This document shows, piece after piece, positions 1 through 8,727 of a stretch of 14,117 nt of DNA. The notes below the pieces were generated by a model. That model did not search any database and was not told the origin of the DNA. It saw nothing but the letters and a program-made list of their open reading frames with translations. This DNA is from JAZLJD01 sp045617725 (GTDB lineage Bacteria; Bacillota; Clostridia; Lachnospirales; Lachnospiraceae): positions 1 to 14,117 of the forward strand of contig JAZLJD010000033.1 of the NCBI GenBank assembly GCA_045617725.1, written 5' to 3'. The position numbers and the translations under genes were made by a program. Within the stretch, counting starts at the first letter, position 1. Each line of letters opens with the position of its first letter.

Positions 1-390
1 GTAAAGCCTCAGACTTATATGAATCTGAGCGGTGAAAGTATCCGTGCACTGGTTGATTATTACAAGATCGATGAGACTGCCGAACTGATCGTGATCTCCG
101 ATGATATCGAACTCGATGTGGGGCGACTTCGCATCCGCAAAAAAGGAAGCGCGGGCGGACATAATGGGTTGAAAAATATCATTCAGCATCTGGGACATAT
201 GGAGTTCATTCGTCTGAAGGTCGGAGTCGGCGGCAAGAAGGAAGGGCAGGATCTGGTCAATCATGTACTCGGATCCGTTGCAAAAGCCGATCGGGAGACC
301 ATGGAGGAGGCCAGCGAAAGAGCTGTAAAAGCGGTCCTTTCGATCCTGGCGGACGGTGTGGACCGGGCAATGAACGAATATAACAGGTAA
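1..390 (+). CDS. pth: Peptidyl-tRNA hydrolase, 5'-truncated by the window edge
   Basis: Cleaves the ester bond of peptidyl-tRNAs released from stalled ribosomes, recycling tRNA in the cytoplasm. The reading frame is open from base 1 and gives 129 residues. The family is about 190 long, so about 60 N-terminal residues, including the catalytic His, lie outside the window. Visible family signatures are KPQTYMNLSG (window residues 2-11, with the substrate-contacting Asn at 8), a SDDIELDVGRLRIRKKGSAGG stretch with the conserved Asp, and GGHNGL. The ATG at 19 lies inside the KPxTxMNxSG motif and is not a start. It stops 54-60 bases before mfd with no terminator between them; pth-mfd order is common in Firmicutes, so cotranscription is likely. 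Identification is near certain. Confidence 0.96.
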   Translation, partial: VKPQTYMNLSGESIRALVDYYKIDETAELIVISDDIELDVGRLRIRKKGSAGGHNGLKNIIQHLGHMEFIRLKVGVGGKKEGQDLVNHVLGSVAKADRETMEEASERAVKAVLSILADGVDRAMNEYNR

Positions 391-450
391 ACGGGCAGAC
401 CGGTGTATGAATATAGCAGACCGGAGATCAAGTAGAGCAGGTAAGTGAGC

Positions 451-3400
451 GTGAAGGCATTTCTGGAGCCCTTAAAGGAACTGGGGCAGTTTGATGAGAT
501 AACTGAATATTTTCAAGATCCGTCCGGGACGATCGGTCTGACCGGCTGCGTGGATTCACAAAAGCTGAACCTGATCTACGGAATATCGCAGGGACTTCGT
601 TATCGCGTGATCGTAACCTACAGCGAGGCCAGAGCCAGAGAACTGGAGGAGGACTGCAAGCTATACGAGCCTAATACGGTCATCTTCCCGGCGAAGGATC
701 TGATCTTTTTCCAGGCGGATATTCATGGCAATGAGTTGACCAGGCAAAGGCTTCGGACACTGAAGATGCTTCTGGAAAAAGACAGTCTGACGGTGATCAC
801 GACCTTTGATGCATTGATGGCACCTCAGATCGCGCCGGAGCGGATCTGGGATCATATGTTGGAACTGGAAGTCGGAAGCCTGCTGGATCTGAAGGCGGCA
901 TCGATCCGTCTGGTGGAACTTGGCTATGAAAATGTTTATCAGGTGGAGTCGCCGGGGCAGTTCAGTATTCGAGGCGGTATTCTGGATATTTTTGATCTGA
1001 CCGAAGAAAATCCCTGTCGTATCGAGCTGTGGGGAGATGAGATCGATTCGATCCGAACCTTTGATGTGACGACGCAGCGCTCCATTGAGATGCTGAAAAA
1101 AGCTGTGATCTATCCTGCAACCGAAATGATTCTCTCGGGACGGGAAATGGAAACCGGAATCGCCAAAATGGAAAAGGAAGTAAAAAAGCAGGCCGACAGG
1201 TTCCGCAAGAAGATGCAGACCGAAGAGGCCGCGAGAGTGGAGCGCCAATTCCGGGAACTTAGAGACAATGCGTTGGAGTTTGGAGTAAGTGCCTCCGCAC
1301 TGAACCTGGAAGGGCACATTCGCTATTTTTATGATGACTTGACTTCTTTTTGTGAGTATTTTCCGGAAGAGGGGACCGGCTGGTTCGTGGAAGAACCGGG
1401 CCGTGTAGCGGAGTCTGCAGAGGTGATCTTTGCGGAATTTGCGGACAGTATGAAGCATCGTCTGGAAAAGAGGTATATCCTGCCCGGACAGATGAAACTT
1501 CTGTATACACCTCAGGAGACTGCGGTGCTGCTGTCACATCGCCGTCTGGCGCTTTTCTCTGCACTGGACCTAAAGCAGAGCCTGTTCCGACCGGATCACA
1601 AATATGACATTCAGGCCAGAAATATTGCGCCTTACAATAATCATTTTGATCATCTGTTAAAGGATCTGAAGCGCTTTCGAAAAGAGAATTATCGTGTGCT
1701 TTTAGTGTCCGGATCCAGAACCAGGGCAAAGCGTCTGGCAGAGGATCTGACGGAACTGGAACTCCCTGCATTTTACTCGGAGGATGAAAGCAGAGTGCTG
1801 GCCGAAGGGGAGATCATGACCTGCTATGGGGCCTTGGTGAAGGGATTTGAATATCCTTTGCTTCGTTTTGCCGTCATCGCGGAGAGCGATATCTTTGGAT
1901 CGGAAAAAAAGAAAAAGATGCGTTTTGGCAAAAAGAAAGGGCAGGGAATCCGTGACTTCCATGAACTTTCGGTAGGAGATTATGTGGTTCATGAGACCCA
2001 CGGGCTTGGTATCTATCAGGGAATCGAGCAGGTGGAAGTGGACCATGTGGTCAAGGATTATATGAAGATCGCATATCGGGATGGGGGGCATCTGTTTATT
2101 CCCGCTACCGGTGTGGACGTGATCCAAAAATATGCAGCTGCGGAGGGCGCGGTTCCCAAACTCAATAAGCTGGGCGGTCAGGAATGGAATCGGACCAAGA
2201 GCAAAGTCAAGGAAGCGGTCAACGAGGTTGCAGAGGATCTGGTAAAGCTGTATGCATCGAGATCCGTCAAGGAAGGTTTCCGTTACGGACCGGATACCGT
2301 ATGGCAGCGCGAGTTCGAAGAACTGTTCCCCTACGAGGAGACCGAGGATCAGCTGGCGGCCATCGAAGCAGCGAAAGGAGACATGGAGAGCGGACGGATC
2401 ATGGACCGTCTGATCTGCGGTGATGTAGGATACGGCAAGACAGAGGTAGCGATCCGTGCGGCATTTAAGGCAGTGCAGGACGGCAAGCAGGTTGCTTATC
2501 TCGTCCCGACGACGATTCTGGCTCAGCAGCACTACAACACGTTTGTACAGCGTATGAAGGATTACCCTGTCCGCGTGGAGCTTGTCAGCAGATTCCGAAG
2601 TGCGGCACAGAACAAAAAGACCATCGAGGGCCTAAAGACGGGGCAGGTCGACATTGCAATCGGTACTCACAGACTGCTTTCCAAGGACGTTGCCTTTAAG
2701 GACCTGGGCCTTTTAATCATTGATGAGGAGCAGCGGTTCGGTGTTTCGGACAAAGAGAAAATCAAGAAATTCAGGGAATGTGTGGACGTGCTGACCCTGA
2801 CGGCGACGCCAATCCCGAGAACCCTTCATATGAGTCTCATCGGAATTCGCGATATGTCCCTTCTGGAGGAGGCTCCGCAGGAGCGTGTTCCGATTCAGAC
2901 ATACGTTATGGAGTACAACGATGAGATGGTTCGTGAAGCGATTGTACGTGAATTGTCGCGGAACGGACAGATTTACTATGTCTATAATCAGGTACGCGAT
3001 ATCGCGGATATGGCGGCCAAAATCCAGGCGCTGGTTCCCGAGGCTCATGTGGCTTATGCACACGGTCAGATGAGCGAAAGAGAACTGGAGGCCATGATGT
3101 GCAGGTTCATCGACGGCGAAGTGGATGTGCTGGTATCCACCACCATTATTGAAACAGGACTTGATATTTCCAATGTAAATACCATTATCATTCATCATTC
3201 CGACCGAATGGGACTGGCTCAGCTTTATCAGCTCAGAGGACGTGTAGGCCGTAGCAATCGTACGGCGTATGCTTTTCTTATGTATCAGAAGGACAAGATT
3301 CTTTCCGAAGTGGCCGAGAAACGTCTTGCGGCCATTCGTGAATTCACGGAGCTCGGAAGCGGCTTTAAGATTGCCATGAAGGACCTTGAAATCCGTGGCG

Positions 3401-3990
3401 CCGGCACGATGCTGGGAACCGTTCAGCACGGACACATGGAGGCGGTCGGCTATGATATGTACTGTAAGATGCTGAGCGAGGCGGTACGGCACTTAAAGGA
3501 CGAGGATGCACCCGAGGACTTCAATACCTTTGTGGACATTGATACGGATGCCTATATTCCGACCGAATATATCCTGAACGAAGGGCAGAAGATGGATATT
3601 TACAAGCGTATTGCAGGCATTCAGACCAAGGCGGAAAGCAATGAAATCCGGGATGAGATGAAAGACCGCTTCGGCAAAGTTCCGGAGTCGGCAGAGAATC
3701 TTCTTCGGATTGCTCTTTTGCGTGCCCATGCACATAAGCTTTTTGTTACGGAGATTAAGGGAAAGGCCGGCAGTCTCAAGGTGTCTTTGCTTGCAACCGC
3801 ACCGGTGAATGTGGACATGATTCCTTTGCTGCTTGCCGACTATTCCGGTACATTGTCTTTTGCACAGGGGAAAAATCCGACCTTCACATATAAATTTAAG
3901 AAGTATGATGTCGTGGAAAAAGACTCAAAAATGCTTCTGGAACGTTGTGAAAGATTGCTAAATGATTTCGAAAGGTTGTTCAAATCATAG
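451..3990 (+). CDS. mfd: Transcription-repair coupling factor Mfd
   Basis: A DNA translocase that removes RNA polymerase stalled at lesions and recruits UvrA. The protein has 1179 residues, full length for the family. The order is: N-terminal UvrB-like module (GQFSIRGGILDIF near residue 169), RNA polymerase-interacting domain (DYVVHETHGLGIYQGI near 510-525), then the SF2 helicase/translocase core with Walker A GDVGYGKT (Lys about 663), DEEQ box (about 758-761), TATPIPRTL with the following GIRDMS (about 784-803), and motif VI QLRGRVGR (about 927-934). The C-terminal regulatory domain follows. Two in-frame GTG codons compete, at 445 and 451. The AGCAGG at 436-441 sits only 3 bases from the first but 9 from the second, and Mfd proteins often begin M-K-A, so I prefer 451; using 445 adds two residues. 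No key residue appears altered. Confidence 0.97.
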   Translation: MKAFLEPLKELGQFDEITEYFQDPSGTIGLTGCVDSQKLNLIYGISQGLRYRVIVTYSEARARELEEDCKLYEPNTVIFPAKDLIFFQADIHGNELTRQRLRTLKMLLEKDSLTVITTFDALMAPQIAPERIWDHMLELEVGSLLDLKAASIRLVELGYENVYQVESPGQFSIRGGILDIFDLTEENPCRIELWGDEIDSIRTFDVTTQRSIEMLKKAVIYPATEMILSGREMETGIAKMEKEVKKQADRFRKKMQTEEAARVERQFRELRDNALEFGVSASALNLEGHIRYFYDDLTSFCEYFPEEGTGWFVEEPGRVAESAEVIFAEFADSMKHRLEKRYILPGQMKLLYTPQETAVLLSHRRLALFSALDLKQSLFRPDHKYDIQARNIAPYNNHFDHLLKDLKRFRKENYRVLLVSGSRTRAKRLAEDLTELELPAFYSEDESRVLAEGEIMTCYGALVKGFEYPLLRFAVIAESDIFGSEKKKKMRFGKKKGQGIRDFHELSVGDYVVHETHGLGIYQGIEQVEVDHVVKDYMKIAYRDGGHLFIPATGVDVIQKYAAAEGAVPKLNKLGGQEWNRTKSKVKEAVNEVAEDLVKLYASRSVKEGFRYGPDTVWQREFEELFPYEETEDQLAAIEAAKGDMESGRIMDRLICGDVGYGKTEVAIRAAFKAVQDGKQVAYLVPTTILAQQHYNTFVQRMKDYPVRVELVSRFRSAAQNKKTIEGLKTGQVDIAIGTHRLLSKDVAFKDLGLLIIDEEQRFGVSDKEKIKKFRECVDVLTLTATPIPRTLHMSLIGIRDMSLLEEAPQERVPIQTYVMEYNDEMVREAIVRELSRNGQIYYVYNQVRDIADMAAKIQALVPEAHVAYAHGQMSERELEAMMCRFIDGEVDVLVSTTIIETGLDISNVNTIIIHHSDRMGLAQLYQLRGRVGRSNRTAYAFLMYQKDKILSEVAEKRLAAIREFTELGSGFKIAMKDLEIRGAGTMLGTVQHGHMEAVGYDMYCKMLSEAVRHLKDEDAPEDFNTFVDIDTDAYIPTEYILNEGQKMDIYKRIAGIQTKAESNEIRDEMKDRFGKVPESAENLLRIALLRAHAHKLFVTEIKGKAGSLKVSLLATAPVNVDMIPLLLADYSGTLSFAQGKNPTFTYKFKKYDVVEKDSKMLLERCERLLNDFERLFKS

Positions 3991-4004
3991 AAATCGTGTA
4001 TACT
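3976..4004 (+). promoter_or_regulatory. Putative sigma-A promoter for the EAL-domain gene
   Basis: TTGTTC (3976-3981), a 17-base spacer, then TATACT (3999-4004). The -10 differs from consensus at one base; the -35 keeps only TTG. It overlaps the last codons of mfd and lies 34 bases before the downstream ATG, so the EAL gene could be expressed independently of pth-mfd. There is no terminator after mfd, so read-through is also possible. Confidence 0.5.
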
Positions 4005-4037
4005 ATAGGATGGAGTTTTGGGTAGGGAGGTATAAAT

Positions 4038-5954
4038 ATGTATTACAACATTACGTATGACATATGTGCTGTAATTGTAGCGGGCCTTGCGGTCAGCTTT
4101 TTTGCCACGCGTCAAAAATCAACGTTCCTCCATAATAAAGTCTTTCTCATCATGTGTATCGTTTCCGCGGTGTGCCCGGTATTCGATATTCTGGCATCCT
4201 ACTTCCTGATGCATCCCGATCAGGGTTCCCTGCTTTTAATCAATTCCATGAACTACATGTACATGCTTACGCATAACCTTCTGGGCTTTTTGTATATGCT
4301 GTACATTTATACACTGGGTAACATGAACCTGCAGAATTTGAGTTGGAGCCGTCGGATTTCCCTGTTTGTTCCGATTACGGCAGCCATACTGATTGTATTG
4401 GCGAACCCGATAAGCCATGCGGTGTTCTATGTGGACTCGGATATGATTTATCATCGTGGAGATTCCATTCCTTTTCTTTATCTGATATCCGTTTACTACG
4501 CGACCTACGGTGTAATGTATTCCTTCAAAATTAAGGAACTTGTTTCGGGCCGGATTCGCATTACGCTGTGGATTTACTATGTGGTTGCGATGGGCTGCGT
4601 TATATTCCAGTTCTTCTATCCGGAGCAGTTGATTGAAAGCTTCGGTATTGCATGTTCCCTTTTGCTTATGCTTTTTGCATTTCAAAAGCCGGAGGATTAT
4701 GTGGATGTCAGCATTGGAATCTTCGATCACAACGCCTTTGACAGATTCTTTGAGCTTCGTATGAAGTCCAAGATAGAGTACAGGCTGCTTTTGATCAGTA
4801 TTAATGATATTCGTATGATTAAGCAGACGGTCGGAGTTACTTCTTCCTATCATATTTTACGATTGATGGGTGAATATTTCCGCTCGGTTGCCGGCAATGA
4901 AGTATTCCTGATTACGGAAGACTGCTTTGCACTGGCCATTGACAATCGGGAGGCCACGGCGGTCACCCAGCTCCGTGGTGCCATCAATACCCGTTTCCAG
5001 GAAGTTTGGGAATATAACGGCAAGGGCATTATGGCCGGCATTCGTATGTTAAGTCTTCAGATTCCGAACGATGCCGACGAAGTAGAGACCATTTACAATT
5101 ACGTCGATTATATCCGTGATTTGGACAGCACCCGAAAGGACGAGCTGACCGCACGAGACATTAACCTTGAGGACGGCAAGAGACAGCGTCTTGTAGCACA
5201 GGCCGTACAGGAGGCAATTGAATACAACCGTTTCGAGGTATACTTCCAGCCGATTTACTCCAATGTGCAGGAACGTATCCGTTCGGCCGAGGCACTTCTT
5301 AGACTGAACGATCCCAATATCGGCGCGATTTCCCCCGGAGAGTTCATTCGAATCGCCGAGCAGAACGGCATGATTCACAAGGTCGGCGAGATTGTTCTTG
5401 ACAAGGTTTGTGCGTTTATTGAGACTTCGGACATTATGGATTACGGCATTGAGTACATCGAAGTCAACCTTTCGGCAATCCAGTGTATGCAGGAGGATCT
5501 GTGTGAAAGAATCCTGAACATTTTAAATATTCACGGTGTGGATCCCAAGCGCATCAATCTGGAGATTACCGAGACGGCTACCACCAATACACCGCGACTT
5601 TTGTACTACAATATGAAACAGTTGAGCGACTGTGGAATTTCCTTTGCACTGGATGATTTCGGAACCGGTTATTCCAACATGAACTCCCTGATGGGACTTC
5701 CGCTTGAGCTTGTTAAGTTCGACAAGACCCTGATTGATATGGCGACCGAAAGCGATCGAGGTAAGATGATTCTCTTAAGCTCCGTAGCGATGGTTAAAAA
5801 GATGGGTCTGATGATTGTAGCCGAAGGTGTTGAAACCAAGGAACAGTTGGATTTCATCCTGGAGATGGGCATTGATTACGTGCAGGGTTACTACTTCTCC
5901 AAACCGCTTCCCGCTGCACAGTTTGAAGCATACGTTAAAAGATTTAATCAATAA
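4038..5954 (+). CDS. Seven-helix membrane protein with degenerate GGDEF and intact EAL domain (c-di-GMP phosphodiesterase)
   Basis: Predicted to hydrolyse cyclic di-GMP at the membrane. It has 638 residues. Residues about 8-220 contain seven hydrophobic stretches (near 8-24, 32-56, 67-93, 105-130, 143-165, 173-197, 200-218), which looks like a sensory membrane module. A GGDEF-like fold follows at about 225-370, but TEDCF (293-297) occupies the place of GGDEF, so it should not synthesise c-di-GMP. The EAL domain (about 385-638) keeps the metal and catalytic set: EALLR (Glu418), VNLS (Asn477), EITET (Glu509, Glu512), DDFGTGYSN (Asp539, Asp540), VKFDK (Lys560), AEGVET (Glu596) and QGYYFSKP (Gln616). 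The ATG has an AGGGAGG seven bases upstream. The gene sits alone between its own promoter and a strong terminator. The signal sensed by the membrane module is unknown. Confidence 0.93.
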   Translation: MYYNITYDICAVIVAGLAVSFFATRQKSTFLHNKVFLIMCIVSAVCPVFDILASYFLMHPDQGSLLLINSMNYMYMLTHNLLGFLYMLYIYTLGNMNLQNLSWSRRISLFVPITAAILIVLANPISHAVFYVDSDMIYHRGDSIPFLYLISVYYATYGVMYSFKIKELVSGRIRITLWIYYVVAMGCVIFQFFYPEQLIESFGIACSLLLMLFAFQKPEDYVDVSIGIFDHNAFDRFFELRMKSKIEYRLLLISINDIRMIKQTVGVTSSYHILRLMGEYFRSVAGNEVFLITEDCFALAIDNREATAVTQLRGAINTRFQEVWEYNGKGIMAGIRMLSLQIPNDADEVETIYNYVDYIRDLDSTRKDELTARDINLEDGKRQRLVAQAVQEAIEYNRFEVYFQPIYSNVQERIRSAEALLRLNDPNIGAISPGEFIRIAEQNGMIHKVGEIVLDKVCAFIETSDIMDYGIEYIEVNLSAIQCMQEDLCERILNILNIHGVDPKRINLEITETATTNTPRLLYYNMKQLSDCGISFALDDFGTGYSNMNSLMGLPLELVKFDKTLIDMATESDRGKMILLSSVAMVKKMGLMIVAEGVETKEQLDFILEMGIDYVQGYYFSKPLPAAQFEAYVKRFNQ

Positions 5955-5969
5955 GGATAGTGTGATTAG

Positions 5970-6003
5970 CTTCCCGGGATATCCGTTCCGGGGAGTTTTT
6001 CTT
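5970..6003 (+). terminator. Rho-independent terminator after the EAL gene
   Basis: CTTCCCGG (5970-5977) pairs with CCGGGGAG (5988-5995) as an 8-bp stem with one G-U pair and a 10-base loop, followed directly by TTTTTCTT. It starts 15 bases after the EAL stop codon. Confidence 0.88.
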
Positions 6004-6013
6004 ATTATTTAGC

Positions 6014-6042
6014 TTGTTACAATAAATTGTAGATGATACACT
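6014..6042 (+). promoter_or_regulatory. Possible promoter with internal palindrome before the acyltransferase gene
   Basis: TTGTTA (6014-6019), a 17-base spacer, then TACACT (6037-6042), a fair but not strong sigma-A match. A perfect palindrome, TACAAT-AA-ATTGTA (6018-6031), overlaps the end of the -35 and part of the spacer, where a bound dimeric regulator would block transcription. A promoter is expected somewhere in 6005-6080, since a terminator lies just upstream. Confidence 0.42.
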
Positions 6043-6089
6043 GTTTATGATGTGTTTTGCATTAATCTCGACCAACCCAGGAGGCAACT

Positions 6090-7238
6090 ATGAAACACCC
6101 CAAGCGCTATCGTCGTTTTTGGCACAATGTTTATCCGTTTGCATCCCGTCTTTTACATCATAAGTTTGACATGTCTGCCGAGACTCTGAATCTTCCGGGT
6201 CCGGCGCTTATCATATGCAACCATGTATCCAATTGGGATCCGTTGTTTGTGGGACTTTGTTTCCCGCAGGATCAGCTCAGTTTTGTTGCGAGCGAACATT
6301 TGCTGCGTCAGGGACTCGTTACGAAGGTTCTTCAATCCATCGTTTCAATTATCGCGCGCCCCAAAGCTTCCGGCAGTACACAGACGGTCATTACCTGCAT
6401 GAAGGAATTGAAAGCAGGTAATTCGGTGTGTCTTTTTGCCGAAGGCGATGCAACATGGAATGGTGTTACGCAGGAAGTTTTTCCTGCTACCGGCAAGATG
6501 GCACGGGCAACCGGCGCTTACCTGGTAACCATGCGCTCGGAGCGACTCTATCTGGCCGATCCGCGCTGGGCACACAACCTGCGAAAGGCTCCCTTTTCGA
6601 TTGGACCGGTGCATGTGTACAGCCCGGAGGAACTGAAGGCGATGGAGCCCTCGGAAATCACAGATGCCATTAATCGTGACATTTTTTATGATATCTGGGA
6701 GGAACAACGACGCGAGCCCGTCAAAATATCGACGAAGAAGCGTGCCGACCGATTGGAAAGTGCACTGTTTATGTGCCCCGGTTGCCATGGAATCAGTACT
6801 CTGAAAGGTGAGGATGACCGAATTTCCTGCAGTTGCGGTTTTGAAACCCGGCTGAATGAATACGGATTCTTTGAGCCGGCAGAGCCCTTTGCAACCATAG
6901 CGGAGTGGGACACATTCCAGCATGAAGCCTTGAAAAAGGGCGATTTCAAACATGCCGGGGACAGCTGTTTTTCGGATAAGTCGGGCAAGTTGATTGAAAT
7001 CCAGAACGGTCATCGTTCGCTCAGTCGTCAGCGGGGAGTGCTGACCTGCTACGAGGACCGAATCAGTGTGGGGAACAGAGAATTTCTTTTTTCCGATATC
7101 AGCGATATGTCCATGGTCAAAACGAATCGGCTTCTGTTTTCGGTGGGACATGAATATTATGAGATTAAGGTGCCCAAAAGCACCAACGTACGCAAGTATC
7201 TTGCGGTATGGCGGGAACGGCACGGAAATCCCATGTAA
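6090..7238 (+). CDS. PlsC-like lysophospholipid acyltransferase with C-terminal zinc ribbon
   Basis: Predicted to transfer an acyl chain to lysophosphatidate or a related lyso-lipid at the membrane. It has 382 residues. Acyltransferase block I is NHVSNWD (His45, Asp50, the HX4D catalytic pair). Block III appears as FAEGD (Glu118-Gly119), a variant of the usual FPEGT. After the roughly 200-residue acyltransferase domain there is a zinc-ribbon-like motif, Cys229-x2-Cys232 and Cys247-x-Cys249, then about 130 residues that read as a beta-rich domain of unknown role. Ordinary PlsC proteins are about 200-250 residues and lack this tail. The ATG has AGGAGG five bases upstream. The next gene starts 17 bases after the stop, so the two are probably cotranscribed. 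Acceptor specificity cannot be read from the sequence. Confidence 0.85.
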   Translation: MKHPKRYRRFWHNVYPFASRLLHHKFDMSAETLNLPGPALIICNHVSNWDPLFVGLCFPQDQLSFVASEHLLRQGLVTKVLQSIVSIIARPKASGSTQTVITCMKELKAGNSVCLFAEGDATWNGVTQEVFPATGKMARATGAYLVTMRSERLYLADPRWAHNLRKAPFSIGPVHVYSPEELKAMEPSEITDAINRDIFYDIWEEQRREPVKISTKKRADRLESALFMCPGCHGISTLKGEDDRISCSCGFETRLNEYGFFEPAEPFATIAEWDTFQHEALKKGDFKHAGDSCFSDKSGKLIEIQNGHRSLSRQRGVLTCYEDRISVGNREFLFSDISDMSMVKTNRLLFSVGHEYYEIKVPKSTNVRKYLAVWRERHGNPM

Positions 7239-7255
7239 CAGAAAGGCGATAAATT

Positions 7256-8638
7256 ATGGACTATTCAGCAGCAAACTCCTCTCTGTGGAGCATCATTATT
7301 CTGCTTGGTACGATGGCAGGTTCCATTCTGCTGTCCAATGTGCTGATTCGTAAGCTCCCGGCAGTACGTAAAATGATGCTTCCGATTCCCGTATTGGCAG
7401 GATTTATCCTCCTGATTTTGAAACAATGCGGTGTCATTCATTTAAACGCGGAACTTCTCGAAATGCTGGTTTATCACTCGATTGCCATCGGCTTCATCGC
7501 AATGAGCCTTCGTGTGGTACCGCCCAAGAAGGGTGCATCCGGCAATCTTACCGGTGCCAAGTCCGGTGCAATCATCGTAGGCTCCTACCTGATTCAGGCT
7601 ATCAGCGGTCTGCTTATTACAATTACGCTTGCACTTACCATAAAGCCGGGATTGTTTAAGGCAGCAGGTCTGCTTCTTCCCATGGGTTACGGACAGGGCC
7701 CCGGACAGGCCAATAATGTCGGTACCACCTACCAGAATCTGGGATTCACGGGCGGTCGTTCCTTCGGTCTGGCCATCGCGGCAGCAGGCTACCTGTGTGC
7801 CTGCATTGTAGGTGTTATCATCCTGAATGTTCTTGCCAAACGAGGCAAGGTCGCAAGCAATAAGAATCTTTCCGCCGGCGAGGATTTGTCGGTTGGATAC
7901 TTCCAGGATAAAGACGAGATTCCCGTATCGTCTTCCGTGGACAAACTTTCCGTTCAGGTTGCTCTGATCGGTGGTGTTTATCTGCTGACGTATCTGTGCA
8001 CCTGGGGCTTGACGAGCGGGCTTTCCGCTATCTCCGAAGGCGTTGGCAATACGGTGAATTCCCTGCTTTGGGGCTTCAACTTTATTATTGGCTCCGCCCT
8101 GGCTATGCTTGTACGTGTGCTTTTGACGAGTTGCCAGAAGAAGGGTATTATTAAACATCAGTATCAGAACAATTACCTTTTGAATCGTATTTCCGGTTTC
8201 TTCTTTGACATTATGATTGTGGCCGGAATTGCTTCCATCAATCTCGAGGACCTTACCGGTTTGTGGCTGCCGTTTGTGATTATGGCGGTTGTCGGTGGTG
8301 TGGTTACCTGGGTTTACCTGAAGATTGTATGCAAGAAGGTTTATCCCGATTACTATTACGAAGGACTTCTGTCCATGTACGGAATGGAGACCGGTACCAT
8401 CAGCTCCGGTATTCTGCTCCTGCGTGAACTGGATCCGGACTATGATACTCCGGCTGCCAATAACCTGATTACAGGTTCCAGTTTCGGTATTATCATGGGT
8501 GCGCCCATGCTGGTGTTAGTTGGTCTTGCAAGTAAGTCCGACCTTATGTGCTACATTACGCTTGGCATTTGCGCAGTATACTTTACCGCTTTAATGTTGT
8601 TCATTTTCCTGGTTAAGCCCAAACAGAATAAAGAATAA
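7256..8638 (+). CDS. Sodium/glutamate symporter (GltS) family membrane transporter
   Basis: A multi-pass inner membrane protein of 460 residues, with about ten or more hydrophobic segments spread over its whole length. It resembles the GltS (ESS) family: an N-terminal segment like IPxPVxAG (LPIPVLAGF, about 42-50), and two Gly-rich re-entrant-like regions at equivalent places in each half. These are GYGQGPGQANNVGT (144-157) followed by NLGFTGGRSFGLA, and MYGMETGTISSG (374-385) followed by NLITGSSFGI. This repeat fits the inverted two-fold symmetry expected for the family. The Gly-rich signatures differ from those of the E. coli GltS I remember, so the substrate may not be glutamate. It follows the acyltransferase gene by 17 bases, with AAAGG upstream of ATG, and is the last gene before a strong terminator. 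Confidence 0.78.
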   Translation: MDYSAANSSLWSIIILLGTMAGSILLSNVLIRKLPAVRKMMLPIPVLAGFILLILKQCGVIHLNAELLEMLVYHSIAIGFIAMSLRVVPPKKGASGNLTGAKSGAIIVGSYLIQAISGLLITITLALTIKPGLFKAAGLLLPMGYGQGPGQANNVGTTYQNLGFTGGRSFGLAIAAAGYLCACIVGVIILNVLAKRGKVASNKNLSAGEDLSVGYFQDKDEIPVSSSVDKLSVQVALIGGVYLLTYLCTWGLTSGLSAISEGVGNTVNSLLWGFNFIIGSALAMLVRVLLTSCQKKGIIKHQYQNNYLLNRISGFFFDIMIVAGIASINLEDLTGLWLPFVIMAVVGGVVTWVYLKIVCKKVYPDYYYEGLLSMYGMETGTISSGILLLRELDPDYDTPAANNLITGSSFGIIMGAPMLVLVGLASKSDLMCYITLGICAVYFTALMLFIFLVKPKQNKE

Positions 8639-8669
8639 ACAAAATCAGGACAGAAAGAGATTTATGCAG

Positions 8670-8704
8670 TCGTCGCCCTCGGCAATGGGGGCGACGATTT
8701 TTTT
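8670..8704 (+). terminator. Strong Rho-independent terminator after the transporter gene
   Basis: TCGTCGCCC (8670-8678) pairs perfectly with GGGCGACGA (8689-8697) around a 10-base loop, followed by seven T residues (8698-8704). It lies 31 bases after the stop codon and closes the acyltransferase-transporter unit. Confidence 0.94.
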
Positions 8705-8727
8705 GAATTAAGAGATTAATTTTGGTA

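Noticed and set aside
19..21. ATG at 19 as the start of pth
   Set aside because: It falls inside the KPxTxMNxSG motif and the frame is open to base 1, so the gene is cut by the window.
661..1458. Long open frame on the - strand inside mfd
   Set aside because: Antisense shadow of a clear Mfd coding region; low-complexity composition, no ribosome site and no recognisable domain. The same holds for - strand frames at 1702-2532 and 2713-3492.
6345..7223. Long - strand open frame inside the acyltransferase gene
   Set aside because: Covered by a supported + strand gene with catalytic motifs; no family likeness. The - strand frames at 4236-4853, 7442-8158 and 9538-10386 were rejected for the same reason.
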